Part shown: in pieces, positions 43,482 to 52,566 of the stretch
Numbering within the stretch: position 1 is the first letter of the stretch
Layout: each line of letters starts with the position of its first letter
Origin: QZLE01 sp033852135
GTDB taxonomy: Bacteria; Pseudomonadota; Gammaproteobacteria; QZLD01
DNA length: 64,000 bases
Direction of reading: 5' to 3'
Assembly: GCA_033852135.1 (NCBI GenBank)
Contig: JAWSVB010000016.1
Location: forward strand, 186,001-250,000
Notes under the pieces: generated by a model
Databases searched by the model: none
What the model was told of the DNA's origin: nothing
What the model saw: the letters and a program-made list of their open reading frames with translations, nothing else
Program-made: the position numbers and the translations under genes

Positions 43482-44378
43482 CTAACCTTCACTACAAGAT
43501 GAGCCGTATTTAAAGCAGCTAAAGCACCTGTGGTGATGTAGGAATATTTTTTGGGGGATTGTTTGTTCTAGATCGCCGCCTTGTTCGTATTGCTTAGAAT
43601 CATCAACGAGGGTGCAAGGCAATACAGTTAGCTTTCCATCTTTTTTTACAATCATTTTACTAAAGGCACACATAAATTTTTTGCGTGATTCTTCAGTTTG
43701 ATATGTTGTCATGCAGTTTTCAGTGATTGTTGGTGTATCTACTTGAACACTTGGTTTTTCAAGATCAGGGAATACCACGATAAATGTATCCTCAGAAAGG
43801 CCATTTTCTACAAAAACCTTCCTATACTCAGCATCAATTTCAGCTGTGTTTTCCATTGGCAACATCTGCCTGGCAACAGAGATTTTAAAGCCTAAATCAT
43901 ATAATCTTTTTGCAGTTGTTAATGACTTTTGAAAATTACCTTGGCCGCGGTTTTTATCGTGCTCCGCCTCTAAGTGGCTATCGATACTTATGCGAAAAGA
44001 TACTTTATTTGGCTTAGCAAGAAGATTTGATACATGGTCCATTTGATTAATTAATGGGTCTGTAGCATTAGTCAAAACTAAGCATGGATTAAGTTCAAGA
44101 GCATAACTAAGAATTGCCATAAACTCTTTGTTAACAAAAGGCTCACCACCTGTGAAGGAAAACTGCTCTGCCCCGAGCTTTTTTGCCTCATCAAGATATG
44201 GCTTAGCCTCTTCCAGGTTTATTTTTTGAATTCGATCGTCACCAGGGTGAGATCCTTCAAGACAAAATGGGCAAGAAAGATTACAGGTGGTACCAGTATG
44301 AAACCATAACTCTTTTAACCCATAAGGAACTATATATCCTGGAAGATTACTTGTATTTTGATTGCACCCTTGGTCCAT
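43482..44378 (-). CDS. Radical SAM protein with SPASM-like C-terminal cysteines
   Basis: 298 residues. The radical SAM motif is CNLSCPFC (Cx3Cx2C) near residue 28, and FTGGEPFVNKEF follows for SAM binding. C-terminal cysteines (KFMCAFSKM, VLPCTLV, CFSCFKYGSSC) suggest one or more auxiliary Fe-S clusters. It is 75 nt downstream of the ArsM-like gene. The Cys motif context differs from ArsS, which I recall as CNQxCxHCH, so it is not called ArsS. The ATG at 44378 follows AAGGAA. Substrate unknown; the neighbourhood suggests arsenic or selenium metabolite chemistry. Confidence 0.8.
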   Translation of the reverse strand: MDQGCNQNTSNLPGYIVPYGLKELWFHTGTTCNLSCPFCLEGSHPGDDRIQKINLEEAKPYLDEAKKLGAEQFSFTGGEPFVNKEFMAILSYALELNPCLVLTNATDPLINQMDHVSNLLAKPNKVSFRISIDSHLEAEHDKNRGQGNFQKSLTTAKRLYDLGFKISVARQMLPMENTAEIDAEYRKVFVENGLSEDTFIVVFPDLEKPSVQVDTPTITENCMTTYQTEESRKKFMCAFSKMIVKKDGKLTVLPCTLVDDSKQYEQGGDLEQTIPQKIFLHHHRCFSCFKYGSSCSEG

Positions 44379-44453
44379 ATTTATTTCCTTTACTTCCCTT
44401 TCTAAACTCATTGCAACTAGAAAACCTAAATTAAAACTTAGCGCTCTCTCTAA

Positions 44454-45497
44454 TTAGCAGCAACCACCACCATCACCATCTTCTGGAGTATCAAATGGCA
44501 AACCAGTACCGCAATCGGAATAGATACCATAGTGAACATCTGTATTGCCGATAAATTCAAAATGCTCACTTAATCTAGTTTCTTTGAGCATGCGGAAGGT
44601 ATTATCACAAACTGTAGCAACCTTACCCTCTTCAAAAGTATGGTGTTTATCTAAAACCAAACTCTTCTCTGAATGTTTTACCGTACCTTTATAGATAACA
44701 GCTTGCCCATAGTCTTCACAGTTTGGCTCAAGCCCTTCAAGTTTAAACAATCTGTATGTCGCTGAGAAAAACTTGATATAGCCAATCAGGTGCTGAATCT
44801 CTTCATTATCAATAGCAATTGGTCTATCTGTAACCAGCCTTGGATCAAGAAACCCTGTACGCTTGGCTAACTGAACAAAATCATTCCAATACAGCGCTCC
44901 ACTTAAGCACTCACCATATAACACTTGATCTTCAAGAAGATGTTTTGGAACTCGTCTGTCAGCATAAACATCTGAGAAATAGATCTCTCCACCCGGTTTA
45001 AGTAGTTTATAAGCACCTTCAAGAACCTGATCTTTATATGGGGAAAGATTTATAACACAGTTGGAGACGATAACGTCAAAGCTACCCTCCTCTAACCCAA
45101 GTTCATCTAGCTTCTCAATATAACCTTTTTTAAATTCAATATTTGGTTTGCTGAAACCAAATTCTTTGGTGTGATAATCAATATATTTGTTTGCGACATC
45201 CAACTGCTCATCTGTCATATCCACACCAACAACATATCCATCTTCACCAACAAGTTTAGATAATACGTAGCAATCACGCCCAGCCCCACAACCTAAATCG
45301 AGGACTCTTGCACCTTCTAACTTCTGTGGAACTACAATTCCACACCCGTAATAGCGAGTGATCACTTCATCATGGATTTCACACAGTGCAGCTTTAATAT
45401 GTTTGGGAATATCAGCAACTGTACAACAAGCATCTGTTTTCAGATCTTTGGAACCTTGTAAAATTTTGCCATAATACTCTTTAACATCTTCGCGCAT
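44454..45497 (-). CDS. arsM: ArsM-type arsenite S-adenosylmethionine methyltransferase
   Basis: 347 residues. The N-terminus VKEYYGKILQGSKDLKTDACCT is the ArsM hallmark, followed by the SAM motif VLDLGCGAGRDCYVLSKLVG and the arsenic-binding cysteines in SNCVINL and YGECLSGALYW. A C-terminal segment ends in GGGCC, an extra Cys pair. It methylates As(III) stepwise; in arsenosugar pathways it supplies the methylated arsenical. SD AGGAGC precedes the ATG. The arsenosugar-associated glycosyltransferase families flank it. Confidence 0.93.
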   Translation of the reverse strand: MREDVKEYYGKILQGSKDLKTDACCTVADIPKHIKAALCEIHDEVITRYYGCGIVVPQKLEGARVLDLGCGAGRDCYVLSKLVGEDGYVVGVDMTDEQLDVANKYIDYHTKEFGFSKPNIEFKKGYIEKLDELGLEEGSFDVIVSNCVINLSPYKDQVLEGAYKLLKPGGEIYFSDVYADRRVPKHLLEDQVLYGECLSGALYWNDFVQLAKRTGFLDPRLVTDRPIAIDNEEIQHLIGYIKFFSATYRLFKLEGLEPNCEDYGQAVIYKGTVKHSEKSLVLDKHHTFEEGKVATVCDNTFRMLKETRLSEHFEFIGNTDVHYGIYSDCGTGLPFDTPEDGDGGGCC

Positions 45498-45533
45498 TTG
45501 TTGCTCCTAATTAATAATTAATTAACTTAATAG

Positions 45534-46220
45534 TTAACGTAATTTGTAATAAATTCTTGCTAAATAATCTGGTGAAACCCCAAGCATATACCCAATAGCT
45601 AACAACCTGTTAGTAATGCTGCGTGAATACCAACCTTCTCGCTGCCACTTGCGACAATCAACACCTATTGTTGCCTTAAGCGCTCTAAAGTTACCAGTTT
45701 TTTTAAGTTGCTTCACCATTTCCACCTCTTCAAATAGAGGGTATGGTTTGAAGCCTGATGTATTTTTATATGCCGAATCTGTAACGAATAACCCTTGATC
45801 ACCATATGGGACACCAATTCTCATTCTAAAATTTATGATTCGTTCGAATATATTTGCTTTTATAGAATCATTACCGGCAAATGAGAATAAAAAACACCCG
45901 CCTCTGGCACCTGATTCGATAGCGTTTTTAATTTGTGGAATACTGTTTGAAGCAGGAATTGAATCTGCATGGAGGAACCAATATATATCAGATTTTGCCT
46001 GTTGCGCACCAAACGCTAGTTGAGCACCGCGACCTTTCTGCTCACACCCAAAATGCAAAATTCCATGCTGTTTACAAAAAAGTTCACACTCAGAGTTATC
46101 CTGCGGCTCAACGACAATTATTTCATCTGGTTTTTCATCCCAACAATTAATTAACCCAACAACCCTTTTAAGGGCTGGTAGATCTTTATAAACTGGAATG
46201 ATGATGGATAATGTTTTCAA
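45534..46220 (-). CDS. TIGR04283-like glycosyltransferase (arsenosugar-associated)
   Basis: 228 residues, GT-A fold of family 2 type: SIIIPVYKDLPALKRVV, QKGRGAQLAFGAQQA and FLHADSIP, the last as a DxD-like site. The closing GVSPDYLARIYYKLR is also typical. This matches the rSAM/selenodomain-associated transferase 2 family now linked to arsenosugar synthesis. The start codon is TTG with AGGAAA upstream. Upstream of arsM on the same strand. Acceptor not known. Confidence 0.85.
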   Translation of the reverse strand: MKTLSIIIPVYKDLPALKRVVGLINCWDEKPDEIIVVEPQDNSECELFCKQHGILHFGCEQKGRGAQLAFGAQQAKSDIYWFLHADSIPASNSIPQIKNAIESGARGGCFLFSFAGNDSIKANIFERIINFRMRIGVPYGDQGLFVTDSAYKNTSGFKPYPLFEEVEMVKQLKKTGNFRALKATIGVDCRKWQREGWYSRSITNRLLAIGYMLGVSPDYLARIYYKLR

Positions 46221-46233
46221 TTTTTTCCTGTAT

Positions 46234-46325
46234 CGATCAATGGGGTCCGATCAATGGGGTCCGAGTCTTTGATTTTGCTCTTCGCTTCGCAAAGAAATCA
46301 ATAGACTACCGACCCCAGTTGATCC
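46234..46325. repeat. Tandem CGATCAATGGGGTC repeat plus inverted copy
   Basis: The 14-mer CGATCAATGGGGTC occurs twice head to tail (46234-46247, 46248-46261). An inverted relative, GACTACCGACCCCAGTTGATCC, lies at 46304-46325. Together they form a hairpin-capable element between two genes. Confidence 0.8.
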
Positions 46326-46336
46326 AATTTTTACCT

Positions 46337-46401
46337 GTAGGGTGGGCATAGCCCACCGATTTACTCCATTTTTTAGTTGCGGTGGGCAGTGCCCACCCTA
46401 C
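46337..46401. repeat. GTAGGGTGGGCA inverted repeat
   Basis: GTAGGGTGGGCATAGCCCACC (46337-46357) is mirrored by GGTGGGCAGTGCCCACCCTAC (46381-46401). Each arm is itself palindromic. A second copy is at 53322-53388. Confidence 0.9.
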
Positions 46402-46439
46402 TAACCCCACGCCATTCTAAGCAACATGAAGTGAGTGAC

Positions 46440-46487
46440 CCGGAATCCAGAAAGAAACTGGATACCGGCCTTCGCCGGTATGACGAC
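46440..46487. repeat. Partial copy of the CGTCAT/CCGGC dispersed repeat
   Basis: CTGGATACCGGCC, TTC and GCCGGTATGACG match the right arm of the element at 34160-34248. Third distinct repeat family packed into the 46221-46508 gap. Confidence 0.75.
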
Positions 46488-46508
46488 TTTTCCTCTATCG
46501 CTGTAGCT

Positions 46509-48014
46509 TTAACCTGTCAGCTTAAACCATAGCTTAAACAACTTACTAACTAATGGAGTTAGCTTTTTACGGTTATAAGCATCAGCTAAGCGCCGTAAGT
46601 ATTCTGACCTGGTTGGATAAGGCATTATTGATTTACCTAGAGCGCTAATACCTAAATTATTAGACATTAACACCACAATTGGCGCTATCATCTCACCTGC
46701 ACTATCACCAACTATTGTAGCCCCTAAGATCTTCCCTTTTTTACCGACTAGAACCTCAGCGTAGCCAACCAGTTTATTATCAGTTTTAGAGCGGTCTAAA
46801 TCTGCCAATGGAACGCTTATTTCATCAAATTTGATATCTTGTTTTGTTGCTTCTTCTTTAGTTAAGCCAACGTGAGCCACTTCAGGATCAGTATATGTAC
46901 ACCATGGAATAACTAGACCGTCAGTCTTGGCTCTCCCTTTAAACAAGGCATTTTGAATTACTATTCGAGCCTGCGCATCAGCGCTATGGGTAAATTTATA
47001 TGGGAAACATATATCACCAGCAGCATAGATCTTTGGATTAGCTGTCTGTAGCTTATTATTTACAATAACACCGATACGGGAATCCGTTTCTACCCCTACT
47101 TTTTCAAGGTCTAACCCCTCAATATTAGGAAGGCGGCCCAGTGCGCATACTATTTCGTCTACTGCTATGGCCTCACCATCACTGAAGGTGATGACTTTTT
47201 TGTCACCCTCTTTACTTATCTTATCAATCATCACTCCGGTATTAACCAACACCCCTTCAAGAGTTAGTGTTTTAGAGAGTATTTCACTCGCTTCTGGTTC
47301 TTCACGTGGGAGTATTCTTGGTGCAGCATCAAGCAAATGTACTTTTGATCCAAGACGATTTAGAGCTTGAGCAAGTTCACACCCAATAGCACCAGCACCA
47401 ATTAAAGCAATTGATTCTGGCTGCTCGGTCATATCGAATACGTTTTCATTGGTGAGATAACCAGTCTCTTCTAAACCATTAAATGGTATTACAGATGCTC
47501 TTGCACCTGTGCATATCACACTCTTCTTTGTATTAAGTGTTATATCGCCAACAGCCACATGAGTTTCATCAATGAATTTTGCTTCACCGAGAAATACATC
47601 AACACCAGCTTCGGTATAACGTTTAACTGAGTCATGTTCTGATATTTCAAACCTAACTTCTCTTAACCATGACATTGCTTGACTAAAAATCAGTGGATCA
47701 AGATCTTTTTTATCACTTTGACCAAGTAGTTCTGATTTAATTGATTTGGCGATTTTACCTTGATGGATGAGAGCCTTTGAAGGTACACAGCCAACATTTA
47801 AACAATCCCCACCCATTGCATGGCGTTCAATAAGGGCTACTTTTGCTCCTAATCCAGCTGCTGCGATAGAGGTGATCAAACCAGCAGGGCCAGCTCCAAT
47901 AACTACAAGGTGGTATCTATCTTTAGGTGTTGGATTTGTGTAGTTTTCAGGAAATACGAACTCTTTCCATTGGTCATCAAACTCTTTACCGGCATAGTCT
48001 TGATTTATATCCAT
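46509..48014 (-). CDS. MerA-like FAD-dependent pyridine nucleotide-disulfide oxidoreductase
   Basis: 501 residues. An N-terminal extension of about 35 residues precedes the FAD motif VVIGAGPAGLITSIAAAGLG. The redox disulfide is GGDCLNVGCVPSKALI, the NAD motif ALIGAGAIGCELAQALNRLG, and IYAAGDICFPYKFTH the second FAD motif. It lacks the N-terminal heavy-metal domain and C-terminal Cys pair of true mercuric reductase. Proteins of this type occur next to, or fused with, TVP38 membrane proteins, and a TVP38 gene is directly upstream here. Substrate unknown. SD GAGGAAAA. Confidence 0.85.
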   Translation of the reverse strand: MDINQDYAGKEFDDQWKEFVFPENYTNPTPKDRYHLVVIGAGPAGLITSIAAAGLGAKVALIERHAMGGDCLNVGCVPSKALIHQGKIAKSIKSELLGQSDKKDLDPLIFSQAMSWLREVRFEISEHDSVKRYTEAGVDVFLGEAKFIDETHVAVGDITLNTKKSVICTGARASVIPFNGLEETGYLTNENVFDMTEQPESIALIGAGAIGCELAQALNRLGSKVHLLDAAPRILPREEPEASEILSKTLTLEGVLVNTGVMIDKISKEGDKKVITFSDGEAIAVDEIVCALGRLPNIEGLDLEKVGVETDSRIGVIVNNKLQTANPKIYAAGDICFPYKFTHSADAQARIVIQNALFKGRAKTDGLVIPWCTYTDPEVAHVGLTKEEATKQDIKFDEISVPLADLDRSKTDNKLVGYAEVLVGKKGKILGATIVGDSAGEMIAPIVVLMSNNLGISALGKSIMPYPTRSEYLRRLADAYNRKKLTPLVSKLFKLWFKLTG

Positions 48015-48037
48015 AATATTTTCCTCTCAGACTAAAA

Positions 48038-48135
48038 GATCCCTGAGCGTAGCCGAAGGGTCCTTATCTATAAATTTTTTCGTTTGACCCTTCGGCCCTG
48101 GTTTATTTCGAGCGTAGTCGAGAGGCTCAGGGATC
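48038..48135. repeat. Inverted repeat, CCTGAGCGTAGCCGAAGG family
   Basis: GATCCCTGAG...CTCAGGGATC forms the outer stem and CCGAAGGGTC...GACCCTTCGG an inner stem. Same family as 23467-23527. It separates the MerA-like and TVP38 genes. Confidence 0.85.
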
Positions 48136-48161
48136 TTGAAAAAATTAAGTTGATATCAATG

Positions 48162-48857
48162 CTACTTTTCTTGCCTCTGCTCTTCCAACTGCTCATTCAG
48201 CATCTTTTTGGCGATTTTAGTTACAACAACTGTCACAATAACAGTAGCTATCAACCCAACTACAAGCAAAATTTGACCTGTAACACCTGAGTCAATATTT
48301 CCCTGGAGGATATCTGCAACACTTTTGGATATTGACCCAAGATAAACATATAAAATAGTGCCTGGGATCATCCCCAACCATGATGCAAGAAAATACTTAC
48401 CTAAGCTCACACCCGTGAGTCCATATGCATAATTTAAGAAATTAAATGGAAAGATTGGAGAGAGCCTTGTCAGTAAAACAACTAAGAAGCCTTTCTTTTC
48501 GATAGCTAAATCAAGCGCTTTAAATTTTGGTTGTTGGCTTATCATTCCACCAACCCAATCTCTTGCAACTGTTCTACCGATGATAAAGGCTAAAGTCGCA
48601 CCGATTGTACTGCTGATAGAAACCAAAATCGTGCCATGAACCAAGCCAAATATAAAGCCTGCAGCAAGGGTGATAATTGATCCTGGTAAAAAGAATACGC
48701 AAGCTGCAATATAAATAATCATATATGCAACTGATGATATCAATGGATTTTCATTGGCCCAGTTTATAAAAGCCTCTAGATACTCGCCAATTGGTAAAAA
48801 AACAAAAGACACGCTGATAGCGATGATTATTGAAGCAATAACCAGTTTTTTATTCAT
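48162..48857 (-). CDS. TVP38/TMEM64 (DedA-like) membrane protein
   Basis: 231 residues with five or six membrane helices. The SNARE-associated core has FFLPGSIITLAAGFIFG, GATLAFIIGRTVARDWV and RLSPIFPFNFLNYAYGLTGV. The charged C-terminus is EEQRQEK. Likely a lipid scramblase-type or transport protein of the inner membrane. Neighbours link it functionally to the MerA-like flavoprotein. SD AAGGAAA. Confidence 0.9.
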   Translation of the reverse strand: MNKKLVIASIIIAISVSFVFLPIGEYLEAFINWANENPLISSVAYMIIYIAACVFFLPGSIITLAAGFIFGLVHGTILVSISSTIGATLAFIIGRTVARDWVGGMISQQPKFKALDLAIEKKGFLVVLLTRLSPIFPFNFLNYAYGLTGVSLGKYFLASWLGMIPGTILYVYLGSISKSVADILQGNIDSGVTGQILLVVGLIATVIVTVVVTKIAKKMLNEQLEEQRQEK

Positions 48858-48902
48858 AGCATTTCCTTATAGCGTTTTTTTAAGTCGCATTGGTATAATC
48901 GA

Positions 48903-49577
48903 TTAATAGAACTCTAAGGTATCTAATTGCGCTTCGACCAGGTTATGAAGTTGCACACGACTTTTTCTACCATCAGTAGAAAGATCTCTAACTAATCTTT
49001 CTAAATCCTCAAGCACATCAACATCGTATGTTGTATCCATTAATCCTGTAGACATATAGTTAGCACTACACAAAGCAACTAATTGATTACAAAGCCTTTC
49101 ACCACTCCAGTCTAACAAGTCTAGTTTAGGCCACGGTAGTTTACTAGCCATAATAGTAACTCCACCATCTTCTGCAGGACAAAAGACACTGTCGTACTGG
49201 CCAAGCATTTTAATAGCTTGTTTATAATGATATTTGGAAAGGATTGGTGCATCGGTACCAATAAAGAAAATCTCTTGGTGGCCAATTTCACGCAGACATT
49301 TATCGATAAAATTTATCCGCTGACCAAGATTTTCTCCAACTTGAGGTATTATCAAGTGGTAGTCAAAACCAAGGCGCATTGCCCAATTAATATCATGACT
49401 GGACTCAACAGCTAGAACAACTGGACCTGGCCATGATTTAGCATCTTCAGTCGCGCAATTAAATAATTCTTGAGCGATTTCAAGTGCTGCTTGAGGGCCA
49501 ATATCCGCAGCTAAACGTTGTTTGCCATGACCAATCTTGGGACGTTTTGTGAAAATTACTAGGGTTGGCGATTCCAT
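48903..49577 (-). CDS. TIGR04282-like transferase (arsenosugar-associated)
   Basis: 224 residues, nucleotidyltransferase/GT-A-like fold: LVIFTKRPKIGHGKQRLAADIG near the N-terminus, FFIGTDAPILSKYHY as the metal site, and CPAEDGGVTIMA. This is the rSAM/selenodomain-associated transferase 1 family, usually found with TIGR04283 proteins as here. It may activate or transfer a sugar in the arsenosugar route. SD AAGGGGG before the ATG. Confidence 0.85.
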   Translation of the reverse strand: MESPTLVIFTKRPKIGHGKQRLAADIGPQAALEIAQELFNCATEDAKSWPGPVVLAVESSHDINWAMRLGFDYHLIIPQVGENLGQRINFIDKCLREIGHQEIFFIGTDAPILSKYHYKQAIKMLGQYDSVFCPAEDGGVTIMASKLPWPKLDLLDWSGERLCNQLVALCSANYMSTGLMDTTYDVDVLEDLERLVRDLSTDGRKSRVQLHNLVEAQLDTLEFY

Positions 49578-49889
49578 AATTACCCCCTTCGCTTTAAAAG
49601 CATTTGTAGAAGAATTAGCTCCTACTTTTTTAACCTTAATTTAAATAAGGTTTATAGATCTAAAACAATCACGCTTAAGTTACAGTTGATGTTTTAAAAT
49701 CCAGTGTATCTCGTTAAAAAATATCCCGTTACGTAATGACGACACTGTGCATGAGATAAGATGGATTATCATGCACAGTGCCAACCTCAGGGTATATAAA
49801 ACACTAGTAGATCAGAATAAATATATCTACATTCCCCCCCGAGGCATTATATTATTGGACCATTTTTTTCATAAAAAGATCCTTAAATA
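49578..49889. other. Intergenic region with a 12-bp inverted repeat downstream of cysNC
   Basis: About 310 nt. CACTGTGCATGA (49744-49755) pairs with TCATGCACAGTG (49769-49780), loop 13. It may end or stabilise the leftward cysNC transcript but has no U-tract. No gene seen. Confidence 0.55.
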
Positions 49890-51683
49890 TCACTTAATTT
49901 TAGGTAATAATTTTTGCAGAATTGCCTTTGCAGCACCACTCTCATCAGGGTTCGCTGGCAATAGGACATCTGGAGTGATATCTGAGAATATATTCTCACC
50001 AACGTGCACTATGAAAATATCTTCAGCACTACTTAGTTTTTCAATATCTTTTAGCTCATAGTCATCTGCATCGGTAAAACTGGTCAAAAATACCAATCCT
50101 GCCTTGGTCATAATATTGCCAAGCTCACCTAAACGCCTAACATGCTCAGAACGATCATCTTCAAGCTTAAGGTTATCCTGAATATCATTATCTAAACCTA
50201 GGTTTAGATTATATGAACTAAGGTAATATGACTTTATGTTGTTTTCTAAAAGCAGTTTTTCCAGCTGCATAGCTATTGCACGTTTACCAACTAATAGCTC
50301 ACCAGTGAAGATAACAAACTGCGGTTTATGCAGGTAATTATTACTGCGCTGTTGCGAACTAACCAAACCATCAACCCAACTTTGGTTACGGCTGTCTGCT
50401 TGCTCTTGAACCAGAGTTTCATCAGTATCATATGCTTCTAGCATAATACCGCCACCAGATATCTCGTAGTTATCTACCACTACAAATCTACCCGTATCAG
50501 GGATATCAGCTGCTAGATCAAATGAGATTGGTTTAGTTGTTTCAAAGACACACTCACCAACATCATGGCGGTCAATCTGCTGTTTATTTTGTACAGAATT
50601 GATCTCTGATGCATCTATAACGTTTACTACATCAACGAGTTTAACCATTATCTGTTTGGTCAAAACTTTCAATTTGTAAGTTTTATTTTTTATCAGCGGT
50701 GCATGCCCCATCCAAAAAATATTGGCACGAAAACGCTGGCAAGTATGCGGTTGAACCTGATCCTCTCTCACCATTAACTCACCAGGTTTAATATAAAGCT
50801 GCAGGTCTATTGTAAAACCTACTGCTTCGCCAGCTCTAGCCGATTGGTTATCTTCAGCATTAAATCTTTCTACTGATCTAATCGCTGTTCTCTTACCGGA
50901 TGGTAGAAATACAACTTTATCCCCCTTGCTTACTGTTCCGGTTGAAACTGTTCCAGCAAAGATCCTTCTATCATCCCCTTCCTCAGTGAATTTATATACA
51001 TCTTGCACTGGAAAACGAAATGGTAACTCATGCTTATCGCTTAAAGACTCTTTCTGTAATGCATCGAATTGATCAATTACAGATAAGCCTTTATACCATG
51101 GTGTTTTCTCTGATTTTGTGGCTATGTTTTCGCCATTAAATGCTGAAATCGGTATAAAAGTAATTGGTTTTACGTTCAACTCTGCAAGAAAATCACTGTA
51201 CTCTTTAACGATAGAGTTAAAAACTTTCTCATCATAATCAACAAGGTCCATCTTATTTACTAGTACAAACACCTGTTTAATTCCAAGCATTGAAACTAGA
51301 TAACCATGACGGCGTGAGTTCTCCTGCACCCCCTCTTTTGAGTCAATCACAATAGCTGCTGCTTCGGCATTGGCAGCACCTGTTACCATGTTCTTGAGAA
51401 ATTCAATGTGCCCAGGAGCGTCAATTACTATGTAGTGACGTTTTGGAGTATGGAAAAAGCAGCGCGCACTATCAATAGTGATGCCTTGCGCCTGCTCATC
51501 CTTCAACGCATCCAGTAGAAAGGCATATTCAAACGGCTTTGCATTTTTGGCACAAGTTGCTTTTACCTGCTCTAATTTACCATTTGGAAGAGAACCAGTA
51601 TCAGCGAGCAAACGCCCAATAACTGTGCTTTTACCATGATCTACGTGACCTACTATTACGACGTTCATTCTTTCAACAGACAT
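49890..51683 (-). CDS. cysN: Sulfate adenylyltransferase large subunit with degenerate APS-kinase domain
   Basis: 597 residues. The CysN part is a translational GTPase: GHVDHGKST, DAPGHIEF and NKMD, then two barrel domains to about residue 440. It activates CysD for APS synthesis. The C-terminal 150 residues resemble CysC (APS kinase), but the P-loop is altered (GELLVGKR at 461-468 instead of GLSGSGKST) and the DGDN-type catalytic segment reads SSYNLNLGL. Kinase activity is therefore unlikely. The start at 51683 lies one base after the cysD stop. Last gene of the leftward cysH-cysD-cysN unit, in line with an APS-specific CysH. Confidence 0.92.
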   Translation of the reverse strand: MSVERMNVVIVGHVDHGKSTVIGRLLADTGSLPNGKLEQVKATCAKNAKPFEYAFLLDALKDEQAQGITIDSARCFFHTPKRHYIVIDAPGHIEFLKNMVTGAANAEAAAIVIDSKEGVQENSRRHGYLVSMLGIKQVFVLVNKMDLVDYDEKVFNSIVKEYSDFLAELNVKPITFIPISAFNGENIATKSEKTPWYKGLSVIDQFDALQKESLSDKHELPFRFPVQDVYKFTEEGDDRRIFAGTVSTGTVSKGDKVVFLPSGKRTAIRSVERFNAEDNQSARAGEAVGFTIDLQLYIKPGELMVREDQVQPHTCQRFRANIFWMGHAPLIKNKTYKLKVLTKQIMVKLVDVVNVIDASEINSVQNKQQIDRHDVGECVFETTKPISFDLAADIPDTGRFVVVDNYEISGGGIMLEAYDTDETLVQEQADSRNQSWVDGLVSSQQRSNNYLHKPQFVIFTGELLVGKRAIAMQLEKLLLENNIKSYYLSSYNLNLGLDNDIQDNLKLEDDRSEHVRRLGELGNIMTKAGLVFLTSFTDADDYELKDIEKLSSAEDIFIVHVGENIFSDITPDVLLPANPDESGAAKAILQKLLPKIK

Positions 51684-51684
51684 C

Positions 51685-52566
51685 TTACATGTACCCCTCT
51701 CTGCGTAGAGTCTCAAGACCGCCACCATCATCTTTATCTTGGGCGCGCCCCGATCTTTCGGCGATATTGCTAAATTTTCCAGTTATTAACTCTTCAATTA
51801 TCTCTTCAACATTCTTAGCAGTTGAATCAACCTTGCCAGTACATGGGTAGCAACCAAGAGAGCGGCACCTTTTCCCCTCTCCTTTGTCAAAATACAGATC
51901 GATAATTGGGATATTTTCCCGCTGGATATATTCCCAAATATTAAGCTCGGTCCAATCCAATAATGGGTGAATACGCAGATGAGTTCCTGGAGCAAAATCA
52001 GTTTTATACTGGTTCCATAGCTCTGGAGGTTGATCCGATACTTCCCAATCATTTTGCTTATCACGGGGTGAGAAGTATCTCTCTTTAGAGCGGCTACCCT
52101 CTTCATCAGCACGTACACCAACAATCACTCCGGTGTATGCCTCTTTATTGGTATCTACATCATATTTTCCGGTTTCATGGTTCATTTTATAACGAGTCCA
52201 CTCCCCAGATAGAGTGTGCTTTAAAGCTTCACTTTTCAGATATTTGCAGCATGTTAAACGATCAACATTACCATCTGGGAATGTCAGTTTTTTCTTTAAA
52301 GCTTCAGTATTCTCACCATAGATCATATTCAACTTCCATTCGAGAGCTAGACGATCACGGTATTGAATCATCTCTGGCATCTTAAAGTGGGTGTCGATAT
52401 GTAGCAGTGGAATAGGTACATGACTAAAAAAAGCCTTACGCGCCAGCCACAACAGTACAGTGCTATCTTTGCCAACAGACCATAGCATCGCAAGATTTCC
52501 AAACTCACGATATGCCTCTCGCAGGATATAAACACTCTTTGCTTCTAACTCATCTAAATGGTCCAT
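51685..52566 (-). CDS. cysD: Sulfate adenylyltransferase small subunit
   Basis: 293 residues, PP-loop ATPase family: SVGKDSTVLLWLARKAF near residue 30, HIDTHFKMPEM, and LRIHPLLDWTELNIWEYI. It makes APS from sulfate and ATP with CysN as GTP-driven partner. Stop/start overlap with cysH (TAATG at 52564-52568) and one base to cysN show tight translational coupling. Confidence 0.97.
   Translation of the reverse strand: MDHLDELEAKSVYILREAYREFGNLAMLWSVGKDSTVLLWLARKAFFSHVPIPLLHIDTHFKMPEMIQYRDRLALEWKLNMIYGENTEALKKKLTFPDGNVDRLTCCKYLKSEALKHTLSGEWTRYKMNHETGKYDVDTNKEAYTGVIVGVRADEEGSRSKERYFSPRDKQNDWEVSDQPPELWNQYKTDFAPGTHLRIHPLLDWTELNIWEYIQRENIPIIDLYFDKGEGKRCRSLGCYPCTGKVDSTAKNVEEIIEELITGKFSNIAERSGRAQDKDDGGGLETLRREGYM

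Noticed and set aside
43482..44378. Naming the radical SAM gene arsS
   Set aside because: The Cys motif surroundings and C-terminal layout do not match the ArsS pattern I know, despite the arsM neighbourhood.
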